Assembly: GCA_002493325.1 (NCBI GenBank)
Contig: DKYL01000039.1
Span: forward strand, 1 to 16,449
From: Ruminococcaceae bacterium UBA7101
GTDB taxonomy: Bacteria > Bacillota > Clostridia > Oscillospirales > Acutalibacteraceae
DNA: 16,449 bases
Direction: 5' to 3'
Shown here: in pieces, positions 7,333-13,774 of the stretch
How the letters are laid out: each line of letters begins with the position of its first letter
How positions within the stretch are numbered: position 1 is the first letter of the stretch
Notes under the pieces: generated by a model
The model's input: only the letters and a program-made list of their open reading frames with translations
Told to the model about the DNA's origin: nothing
Database searches by the model: none
Program-made: the position numbers and the translations under genes

Positions 7333-8130
7333 CTAAAATAATTCATCAAGCAATATATAATAGCGAAGTTTCTCTTCATCAAGCTTTATGTTCAGCAGCC
7401 TTAATAAATAATTTCGCAGTTCTGCAAATTCGTTTTCATCCAAGCCTCTTATACTGCAAAAATTATATTTCATAGAACGAATACATAAGGCTAAGTCCTG
7501 CCAGCGGTCTGCAATTCCTGCTTTCCCTAAATCAATAAACCCGATCGTTTTATTATCTTTTACAAATAAATTAGGCAAACAATAATCTCCGTGAGTAAAA
7601 ACCAAATCTTCATTCGGCTGATGATTTATAAGAAATCTATATAAATCATCAACACTTTTAAAGCCGTTATCACCTAATGTATCTTCCTCAAAATCTTCTG
7701 TATCAACCAAGTCATTATCTATTCTGTATTTTGCTTCAAGTAACTGTGACGGCAGTCTGCTGTCAAGGGGACAATTGTTTATATCTATTGCCCAAAGCTG
7801 TTTTATACCATCCGCCATTGCTTCAACAAGCCTATAAGGATTACAATTTATAATATCATCAATCATTGTTTTACCTTTTATCCGTGACATTAGAAGATAA
7901 TTATAGCCGTCTGATTTCTCAAACGCAATAATTTCAGGTACAGAAAGTCTGCCGCTAAGCCATTTCAAGGCTTCATATTCTCTGTCAGAATGCCTGCAAC
8001 TTTTTTCTGCCTTCAAAACCATATCGTCAAAAAGGAATACTTTGCTGTCCGACTCCCCTACCTTATCAGTTTTATAGGGTTGATTAATTACGTGATTTTG
8101 TATTGAAAGCGGCAATTTATTTATATCCAT
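7333..8130 (-). CDS. APH(3')-type aminoglycoside phosphotransferase homologue
   Basis: A 265-residue kinase of the APH(3') family, which phosphorylates the 3'-hydroxyl of kanamycin-type aminoglycosides with ATP. The ATP-site Lys40 (MVLK) and Glu51 (REYEAL) are present, as are the catalytic HGDYCLPN (180-187; base Asp182, metal ligand Asn187) and GFIDLG (197-202; metal ligand Asp200), then AGIADRWQDLALC (204-216). The C-terminus YYILLDELF (257-265) is, from memory, the same as that of APH(3')-IIIa, and the length fits (264). The start is ATG 8130-8128 with AGGTGA five bases upstream. A longer frame back to 8160 would begin in the metK terminator and is rejected. No promoter is evident, so transcription may depend on read-through from metK. 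All catalytic residues are intact. The true substrate could be an aminoglycoside or another small molecule. Confidence 0.85.
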   Translation of the reverse strand: MDINKLPLSIQNHVINQPYKTDKVGESDSKVFLFDDMVLKAEKSCRHSDREYEALKWLSGRLSVPEIIAFEKSDGYNYLLMSRIKGKTMIDDIINCNPYRLVEAMADGIKQLWAIDINNCPLDSRLPSQLLEAKYRIDNDLVDTEDFEEDTLGDNGFKSVDDLYRFLINHQPNEDLVFTHGDYCLPNLFVKDNKTIGFIDLGKAGIADRWQDLALCIRSMKYNFCSIRGLDENEFAELRNYLLRLLNIKLDEEKLRYYILLDELF

Positions 8131-8153
8131 AATTTCACCTGCAGATACACAAA

Positions 8154-8179
8154 AAGGCACTTTTGTTGAAAAGTGCCTT
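8154..8179 (-). terminator. Intrinsic terminator of metK
   Basis: On the minus strand AAGGCACTTTT pairs with AAAAGTGCCTT (11 bp, loop CAAC) and is followed by TTTTTGTG. It lies 12 bases after the metK stop and just before the APH-like gene. Confidence 0.85.
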
Positions 8180-8190
8180 AAAATTTTTAA

Positions 8191-9369
8191 TTACATATAC
8201 TTTTTGATTTCATCAACCATATCTGTCTTTTCCCAGGAAACGCCAAGGTCTTCCCTGCCCATATGACCATATGCAGCAACATTTTTATAGATAGGCTTTC
8301 TGAGCTCAAGTCTGTCAATTATAGCAGATGGTCTTAAATCAAATACCTTATTGACAATTTCGCTGATTTCATCGTTACTCTTAACGCCTGTGCCGAAGGT
8401 ATCAACCATTACTGAAACGGGCTTTGCAACACCGATTGCATATGCGAGCTCTACCTCGCACTTGGATGCAAGACCAGCAGCAACAATGTTTTTAGCTACC
8501 CAGCGTGCAGCATAAGCAGCAGAACGGTCAACCTTAGTCGGGTCCTTACCGCTGAAAGCACCGCCGCCGTGACGAGCGTATCCGCCATATGTATCAACAA
8601 TAATTTTTCTGCCTGTTAAGCCTGAATCACCATTAGGACCACCGATAACAAATCTTCCCGTTGGGTTTACATAATAAACAGTGTCATCATCAATAAGCTC
8701 TGCAGGAACCGTTGTTTTGATGACTTTTTCGATAATATCCTCTCTGAGCTGAGCAAGCTCAACATCAGCACTGTGCTGGCTTGAAACAACAACAGTAGTC
8801 ACTTTAACCGGCTTATCATCCTCGTACTTAACAGTAACCTGTGTTTTACCATCAGCATAAAGATATGGCAGTGTTCCGCTTTCTCTGACTTCAGTCAGCT
8901 TTAAAGCGAGCTTGTGAGCAAGGCTGATAGGAAGCGGCATAAGCTCTTCTGTTTCATCACAGGCAAAGCCGAACATCATACCCTGATCGCCTGCACCATT
9001 AAGATTGTATTCATCTTCCTCGTTATTTTTAAGCTCTAAGGATTTATCAACACCCATAGCAATATCTGTTGACTGCTTATCAAGAGCAGTTAAAACAGCA
9101 CAGGTATTGCCGTTAAAGCCTTTTTTATCGTCATCATAGCCGATTTCACAAACAGTTTTACGGACAATAGACGGAATATCAACCTGAGCATTTGTTGTAA
9201 TTTCACCCATAACAAGAACCTGACCTGTTGTACATGTAGTTTCGCATGCAACACGGCTCATTGGGTCCTGCTTAATCATTTCATCAAGAATTGCATCTGA
9301 AATCTGGTCACAAATTTTGTCAGGATGACCCTTTGTAACAGACTCACTTGTAAATAAAAAATTAGACAT
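8191..9369 (-). CDS. metK: S-adenosylmethionine synthetase (MetK)
   Basis: Forms S-adenosylmethionine from methionine and ATP, the methyl donor of the cell. The 392-residue length is typical. Signature stretches are GHPDKICDQISDAILD (14-29, ATP site), GNTCAVLTALDKQST (87-101), GAGDQGMMFGFACDET (125-140, the MetK signature), and further on NPTGRFVIGGPNGDSGLTGRK, DTYGGYARHGGGAFSGKD and KVDRSAAY, all conserved active-site segments. The start ATG at 9369-9367 has the perfect ribosome site AAGGAGGAT (9375-9383). A longer frame to 9417 would lie in the riboswitch terminator and is not a real extension. Expression is controlled by an upstream SAM-I riboswitch, which closes a feedback loop because the gene's product is the ligand. 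A terminator follows the gene. Confidence 0.98.
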   Translation of the reverse strand: MSNFLFTSESVTKGHPDKICDQISDAILDEMIKQDPMSRVACETTCTTGQVLVMGEITTNAQVDIPSIVRKTVCEIGYDDDKKGFNGNTCAVLTALDKQSTDIAMGVDKSLELKNNEEDEYNLNGAGDQGMMFGFACDETEELMPLPISLAHKLALKLTEVRESGTLPYLYADGKTQVTVKYEDDKPVKVTTVVVSSQHSADVELAQLREDIIEKVIKTTVPAELIDDDTVYYVNPTGRFVIGGPNGDSGLTGRKIIVDTYGGYARHGGGAFSGKDPTKVDRSAAYAARWVAKNIVAAGLASKCEVELAYAIGVAKPVSVMVDTFGTGVKSNDEISEIVNKVFDLRPSAIIDRLELRKPIYKNVAAYGHMGREDLGVSWEKTDMVDEIKKYM

Positions 9370-9384
9370 AAAACATCCTCCTTG

Positions 9385-9415
9385 CAAAACAAAAGCACAT
9401 ACATGAGGTATGTGC
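9385..9415 (-). terminator. Riboswitch-controlled terminator in the metK leader
   Basis: On the minus strand GCACATAC pairs with GTATGTGC (8 bp; plus positions 9408-9415 and 9395-9402) around the loop CTCAT, followed by TTTTGTTTT (9386-9394). The ACCTCAT that spans the stem end and loop (9403-9409) can instead pair with ATGAGGT (9424-9430), which contains most of the 3' strand of riboswitch helix P1. Terminator and antiterminator are thus mutually exclusive, as in the usual S-box OFF switch. Confidence 0.9.
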
Positions 9416-9425
9416 AAACAATAAC

Positions 9426-9516
9426 CTCATCATTCGGTCAACGCAGGTATTAGCACCTTACATAAAGCAGGTTGCTGTGGCGTCATCGGGCCTGTCCCTC
9501 AACCACTCTTGATAAG
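9426..9516 (-). ncRNA. SAM-I (S-box) riboswitch aptamer upstream of metK
   Basis: Read on the minus strand the leader starts CTTATCAAGAG, then has the conserved core GAGGGACAGGCCCGATGA, CAGCAACC and AAGGTGCTAAT, and ends GAATGATGAG, all hallmarks of the S-box. P1 is CTTATC with GATGAG (one G-U pair). P2 closes with GTGG/CCAC around the kink-turn and pseudoknot region. P3 is short (ACCT/AGGT). The 13 nt where P4 should be (ACCTGCGTTGACC) show no good hairpin, which is unusual. Binding of S-adenosylmethionine stabilises P1 and frees the downstream terminator to form, switching metK off. Confidence 0.95.
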
Positions 9517-9534
9517 TATATTAACTTTAGATAT

Positions 9535-9563
9535 ATAATACACCAGTTAATTAATATTGTCAA
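9535..9563 (-). promoter_or_regulatory. Sigma-A promoter of metK
   Basis: On the minus strand a perfect TTGACA (9558-9563), 17-bp spacer and TATTAT (9535-9540). The transcript would start near 9528, about a dozen bases before the riboswitch helix P1. Strong basal transcription fits control by premature termination. Confidence 0.85.
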
Positions 9564-9643
9564 CATAAATTTGTTTTGTTAATATTGCACAACAATTATA
9601 AGAAATTTTTGTTACTATTGAAATAAATATTTCGCTTTCACTG

Positions 9644-9672
9644 TTGAAATTTGTTTATAATTAGTTTATAAT
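9644..9672 (+). promoter_or_regulatory. Strong sigma-A promoter of the SDR-zinc ribbon gene
   Basis: TTGAAA (9644-9649), 17-bp spacer, TATAAT (9667-9672): one mismatch in total. A second TATAAT at 9656-9661 arises from an 11-bp tandem repeat, GTTTATAATTA then GTTTATAATTT (9653-9674), but has no fitting -35. Transcription should begin near 9679, leaving a leader of about 32 nt with the ribosome site AAGGAGGA at 9697-9704. Confidence 0.8.
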
Positions 9673-9710
9673 TTAATAGTATAGATTTGCTCAATTAAGG
9701 AGGAAAAATT

Positions 9711-11273
9711 ATGGCAAAGAAAACAGTATTTATTACTGGTGGTACCGGTAATATGGGTTGGGCTGCTGTTCAGGAAATGATTAAGCACCCAAGCGACATC
9801 AACGTAAAGATGCTTGCAAGAAAAAGCCCGAAAAATGAGGAGAAACTCAAGGGTCTTATGGCTAAGCCAAACGTAAAAATTGTTTGGGGTGACCTTGGTG
9901 ACTATGATTCAATCCTCGAAGGTGTAACAGGTTCTGACTATGTTCTTCACGTTGGCGGTATGGTTTCACCAACTGCAGACTGGAAGCCTTACAGAACTCA
10001 GGCTACAAACATCGGTGCTGCACAGAACATCTGTAAAGCTGTTCTCGCTCAGCCTGATCCTGATGCAGTTAAGGTTTGCTACATCGGTACTGTTGCTGAA
10101 ACAGGCGGACGTAACTATCCTATCCACTGGGGACGCTGCGGTGACCCGATTAAAATTTCTATTTATGACCACTATGCTATTTCAAAGACTGTTGCTGAGC
10201 GCACATTCGTTGAAAGCGGTATTAAGAATTGGGTTGTAATGCGTCAGTCAGGTATCCTTTATCCAAATATCTTAAAGAATATGGACCCTATTATGTTCCA
10301 CGTTCCTGTTAACGGTGTTCTTGAGTGGTGTACTGTTGAGGACTCAGGTCGTCTTATGTGCAACCTTGTTCTCGAGGACAAGAAGGGCAACCTTGGTTCT
10401 GATTTCTGGAATCATTTCTTCAACATTGGTTCAGGTAAGGAATACAGAATTTCTAACTATGAGTTTGAATGCCTGCTCCTTGGTACACTTGGTCTTGCAG
10501 GTCCAGAAAAGCTCTTTGACCCTAACTGGTTCATCACAAAGAACTTCCACGGTCAGTTCTATGCAGATGGCGACAAGCTTGAGGAATTCCTTCATTTCCG
10601 TGAGAATTTACCTGTACAGGAGTATTTCAACCGTCTTGCTGATCAGGTTGAATTCTACTTCAAAATACCAAGATATCTTCCAAAGAACCTTGTAGCTGCT
10701 TGTGCTAAGCCGTTTATGAAGAAGATTGCTGAAACTAAGGATTTCGGTACTCTTGACTGGGTTAAGACTGAAGATCCTGTAAGAATTTCAGCATACTACG
10801 GTACAATGGATGATTACAGAAAGATTCCTTCAAAGTGGGAAGATTTTGAAATCATTAAGTTTGATAAAGATAATGCAGCTGCTGAGCAGTTTAAGCTTGA
10901 CCACGGTTATGATGAATCAAAGCCTGAAAGCGAGCTTGACATTGAAGATATGAAGGCTGCTGCTAAGTTCCGTGGCGGTGAGTGCCTGTCAGAAACTATG
11001 ACTAAGGGCGATATGGCTACAAAGCTTAAGTGGAAATGCGGTCTTTGCGGTGCAGAGTTTGAGGCTTCACCTGCTCTTATTCTTCTTGGCGGTCACTGGT
11101 GCCCAGAGTGCTATATTCCTCAGAAGGAATGGAATTACGATGCTGTTGCTAAGACTAACCCATTCTTTGCTCAGGTATGGTATCCAAGCCACACTAAGGA
11201 TGAAAGCAATGTTTATAAGTTTGATGATTTATTCCAGATTAACGGTGTTAAGTGGGATGACATTAAAAGATAA
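9711..11273 (+). CDS. SDR/NAD-dependent epimerase-like protein with C-terminal zinc ribbon
   Basis: A 520-residue cytoplasmic protein. Residues 1-260 are an extended short-chain dehydrogenase/reductase: TGGTGNMG (9-16) binds NAD(P), GDLGD (60-64) follows strand 3, and YAISK (155-159) is the catalytic YxxxK, with Thr127 (YIGTVAE) where most relatives have Ser. The middle part (about 260-430) is aromatic-rich and not recognised. The C-terminus carries CGLC (443-446) and CPEC (464-467), a four-Cys zinc ribbon. Extended SDRs of about 310-350 residues usually act on nucleotide sugars or other small molecules; the extra 170 residues and the zinc ribbon are atypical. A near-consensus promoter, ideal ribosome site (AAGGAGGA, six bases from ATG) and codon choice rich in AAG, GGT, GTT and CTT suggest high expression. 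It is monocistronic. Substrate and pathway are unknown. Confidence 0.85.
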   Translation: MAKKTVFITGGTGNMGWAAVQEMIKHPSDINVKMLARKSPKNEEKLKGLMAKPNVKIVWGDLGDYDSILEGVTGSDYVLHVGGMVSPTADWKPYRTQATNIGAAQNICKAVLAQPDPDAVKVCYIGTVAETGGRNYPIHWGRCGDPIKISIYDHYAISKTVAERTFVESGIKNWVVMRQSGILYPNILKNMDPIMFHVPVNGVLEWCTVEDSGRLMCNLVLEDKKGNLGSDFWNHFFNIGSGKEYRISNYEFECLLLGTLGLAGPEKLFDPNWFITKNFHGQFYADGDKLEEFLHFRENLPVQEYFNRLADQVEFYFKIPRYLPKNLVAACAKPFMKKIAETKDFGTLDWVKTEDPVRISAYYGTMDDYRKIPSKWEDFEIIKFDKDNAAAEQFKLDHGYDESKPESELDIEDMKAAAKFRGGECLSETMTKGDMATKLKWKCGLCGAEFEASPALILLGGHWCPECYIPQKEWNYDAVAKTNPFFAQVWYPSHTKDESNVYKFDDLFQINGVKWDDIKR

Positions 11274-11285
11274 TACATAATTCAA

Positions 11286-11311
11286 AATCCCACAGCTAAT
11301 GCTGTGGGATT
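11286..11311. terminator. First hairpin terminator after the SDR-zinc ribbon gene
   Basis: AATCCCACAGC (11286-11296) pairs perfectly with GCTGTGGGATT (11301-11311), loop TAAT. CTTTAT follows on the plus strand. On the minus strand TTTTGAATT follows, so it can also stop transcription arriving from the other side. Confidence 0.75.
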
Positions 11312-11320
11312 CTTTATGCT

Positions 11321-11357
11321 AAAAGGGAGTTAATGAATAAATCATTAACTCCCTTTT
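11321..11357. terminator. Bidirectional terminator, 16-bp perfect hairpin
   Basis: AAAAGGGAGTTAATGA (11321-11336) pairs perfectly with TCATTAACTCCCTTTT (11342-11357) around the loop ATAAA. The A-run at one side and T-run at the other give a U-tract in either direction. It ends 10 bases before the stop codon of the minus-strand VanW gene (11368) and separates two convergent units. Confidence 0.85.
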
Positions 11358-11367
11358 AAATTTTCTG

Positions 11368-13041
11368 TTAATAATATGAACGTGTTGTGTAGTTACATGT
11401 TCCGCTTGAATATCTTCTCAAGGTGAAGTTTTTACCTGATCTTTGAACATCAAGCTTTATACTCGGAATTTTTGCTTTAGAGTTCGTGTAAAATTCGCAG
11501 GTGATTTCACCGCCGCTGACATCCATAACTATTTTAATAGGATATGATGATGTATTTTTAAACTTGAAATCCTGCGAACCCCATGATATTGCAGCATCAC
11601 GTCCAAGCGGTACATAGCTTACTCTTTGGCTGTGCTGATGTCTTTCAGTTATTTGTACATCAGCATAGAGAGCTGTATTGAACATTGTAGATGCTACCTG
11701 ACAAATGCCTCCGCCGATTCCGTTTTCAACATTCTGGGAATTAGGTCCTGTGAAGACAGGGGCATCCTTATAACCCTTTGCATATGTTCTCTGACCTACA
11801 GTCTTGTTGAATGAAAATGTTTCACCCGGCAAAACAATGGTGCCGTTAACAGCATTTGATGCAAGTCTAAGATTGGTTGTTCTGTTAGCATTATTAACAT
11901 AATACGAACTTGTAACAGCTAATCTTTTTGAATAATCAGTGCTGATATAAGGGCTCTTTCCGCTAAAATATTTAACACCGTTTAATGTGGTAAAAGGACA
12001 TACCTTAACGTAGTATGACTTGTTTCTGTTAATATTTTTAACAGTATACGAGCCTGTTCTGCTGTCGTTGATATAAATTTCCTTAGCGTCGGTAAAACGT
12101 GAATTGGTTGCATAAATAAGCACATATCCGGCACCACGGACAGTATTCCAGCTTGCATACAAATTATTTCCGTTTATCGCTACATAACGCATTGTGGTAT
12201 TGGCTGATCTTGTTCTTGTCATCAGCTCCTTAGTATAAACACCATAGTAGGTAGTGTTACCGATTTCTTTGTATGCTCTGATGTTATACTTATAAAGACA
12301 GCTTGGATCAAGTCCTTTGATTGTATAGCTTGTTGTTGATGCAGATACAAATTTTACAGTTTTATATGCTTTTTTACTGTAATCATATTCCATAATCTGA
12401 TAACCGCTTATATTGCTTGCTTTTTTCCAGGACAATGTAATTGAGTTAGCAGTCGGAGAAAATTTCAGCCCCTTAACCTCAGCAGGCACAATTCTAAACT
12501 TAAAGGTTTTATTAAATGAAAAATTGCCCTTGCCCTTAACTGTCATTTTTGCAGTGCCTATATTGACATTAGAAGAGTATGAAATTGTGTAATCCTTATT
12601 TTTAGTCAGTGTTTTGTTTTTGTAAGTAATTACAATATTAGGTGTTCTTGCCTTGCCTGTATAAGGAACAATTGTTTCTTTCTGCGAAAACTTAAGATCC
12701 TTGGAGTCTTTAACAGGAACTATTTTGTATGTTTTGGTATAGCTTCCGCTGTATTTACCTATACCGCTGATAACAGCCTTTGCATTTCCTGCGTTTACAT
12801 TATTTGAATATTTGACTGTATAGTCGACATCCTTAACAAGCTTTTTCCCGTTACATTTAACAGTAAGTGCAGGTGTAATAGCCTTGCCGACATACTGATA
12901 TTCTTTATAGTATGTAGAAGCGGATGTATTTTCATTATTCAATTCAAATGTTTCTGTTTCATCAGCATAGGCTGAAAATGAAAGAAGACATAAGATTGAT
13001 AAAAGCAATACAGAAATTGACAATGATATTTTTTTCTTCAT
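11368..13041 (-). CDS. Secreted protein: two Ig-like repeats, two FN3-like domains, VanW domain
   Basis: A 557-residue exported protein. A signal peptide covers residues 1-26 (basic start, hydrophobic core, AYA before DE). Two similar repeats follow at about 43-108 and 114-184, with shared features YTGKARTP (127-134; YVGKAITP at 50-57), a KDxDYT turn and N-x-G-x-A-K. Two fibronectin type III-like segments lie at about 185-277 and 281-368. The C-terminal VanW domain (about 379-520) has GGGICQVASTMFNTAL (443-458) and ERHQHSQRVSYVP (466-478). VanW domains occur in vancomycin-resistance clusters and in many Gram-positive surface proteins, but their activity is not established. No sortase motif or C-terminal membrane helix is seen, so the protein is probably released or held non-covalently. 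The ribosome site AGGAGGAG is strong. It starts 15 bases after araD with no terminator between, so it is probably the last gene of the arabinose operon. Confidence 0.88.
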   Translation of the reverse strand: MKKKISLSISVLLLSILCLLSFSAYADETETFELNNENTSASTYYKEYQYVGKAITPALTVKCNGKKLVKDVDYTVKYSNNVNAGNAKAVISGIGKYSGSYTKTYKIVPVKDSKDLKFSQKETIVPYTGKARTPNIVITYKNKTLTKNKDYTISYSSNVNIGTAKMTVKGKGNFSFNKTFKFRIVPAEVKGLKFSPTANSITLSWKKASNISGYQIMEYDYSKKAYKTVKFVSASTTSYTIKGLDPSCLYKYNIRAYKEIGNTTYYGVYTKELMTRTRSANTTMRYVAINGNNLYASWNTVRGAGYVLIYATNSRFTDAKEIYINDSRTGSYTVKNINRNKSYYVKVCPFTTLNGVKYFSGKSPYISTDYSKRLAVTSSYYVNNANRTTNLRLASNAVNGTIVLPGETFSFNKTVGQRTYAKGYKDAPVFTGPNSQNVENGIGGGICQVASTMFNTALYADVQITERHQHSQRVSYVPLGRDAAISWGSQDFKFKNTSSYPIKIVMDVSGGEITCEFYTNSKAKIPSIKLDVQRSGKNFTLRRYSSGTCNYTTRSYY

Positions 13042-13056
13042 TTTTCTCCTCCTAAA

Positions 13057-13764
13057 TTATCTTTGTCCATAGTAGGCATTAGTACCGTGCTTGCGCTGAT
13101 AATGCTTATCGAGCAGATACGGCTCAATGCCTATATTTGAATTATCGACAAAACCGGATATTGCTTCGGTTCTGTAAGCCATTTTGGCAACTTCCTCCAA
13201 AATCAAAGCATTTTCAACTGCCTTGAAAGCATCTTTACCCCAAGTGAAAGGACCATGCCTGTGAATCAGTACAGCAGGACATTCAGCAGGGCTAATGCCC
13301 CTTTTGTCAAATTCTTCAACAATGACCTTACCTGTATTGAGCTCATATTCGCCTTCAACCTCACTCTGTGTTAATCCCCTTGCACAGGGAACTGCACCGT
13401 TTGTGTAGTCAGCATGAGTTGTGCCGTAGGCAGGTATATCTCTTCCTGATTGTGCCCAGGAGCAAGCCCATGATGAATGGGTGTGCACAATACCGCCTAT
13501 ATCTTTGAATTGACGGTAAAGTTCAAGATGTGTCGGTGTATCTGAAGAGGGATTCAACTCCCCTTCTACCTTATTGCCGTTCAAATCCATAACAACCATA
13601 TCTTCTGCCGTCATAGTATCATATGGTACACCTGATGGTTTTATTACAAATAAGCCTCCTTCTCTGTCAATGGCAGAAACATTTCCCCATGTAAGTACAA
13701 CTAAATTATATTTTACAAGCTGAAGATTGGCTTCAAAAACCTTTTGCTTTAACTCCTCTAACAT
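13057..13764 (-). CDS. araD: L-ribulose-5-phosphate 4-epimerase (AraD)
   Basis: Converts L-ribulose 5-phosphate to D-xylulose 5-phosphate, which enters the pentose phosphate pathway. The 235 residues align along their full length with E. coli AraD (231). TWGNVSAID is at 25-33, KPSGV at 42-46, and DTPTHLELYR at 75-84. The zinc ligands His94, His96 and His170 (HTHSSWA; HRHGPFTWG) and Asp75 correspond to E. coli His95, His97, His171 and Asp76. The C-terminus KHYQRKHGTNAYYGQ is the family ending. The start ATG at 13764 has the ribosome site AAGAGGT, which overlaps the araA stop codon; the intergenic gap is 10 nt. The related enzymes UlaF and SgbE share the fold, but araA immediately upstream settles the role. 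Confidence 0.95.
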   Translation of the reverse strand: MLEELKQKVFEANLQLVKYNLVVLTWGNVSAIDREGGLFVIKPSGVPYDTMTAEDMVVMDLNGNKVEGELNPSSDTPTHLELYRQFKDIGGIVHTHSSWACSWAQSGRDIPAYGTTHADYTNGAVPCARGLTQSEVEGEYELNTGKVIVEEFDKRGISPAECPAVLIHRHGPFTWGKDAFKAVENALILEEVAKMAYRTEAISGFVDNSNIGIEPYLLDKHYQRKHGTNAYYGQR

Positions 13765-13774
13765 TTTTTACCTC

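Noticed and set aside
8131..8160. Longer APH-like protein starting at 8160
   Set aside because: It would begin inside the metK terminator stem; ATG 8130 has AGGTGA five bases away and gives the APH(3') length.
9370..9417. N-terminal extension of MetK beginning MHIPHVCAF
   Set aside because: It lies in the riboswitch terminator and ribosome binding site; MetK homologues begin at the MSNFLFTSES position, which has a perfect ribosome site.
9644..9674. Tandem repeat as a CRISPR or mobile-element end
   Set aside because: Only two 11-bp copies without spacers, fully explained as duplicated -10 region.
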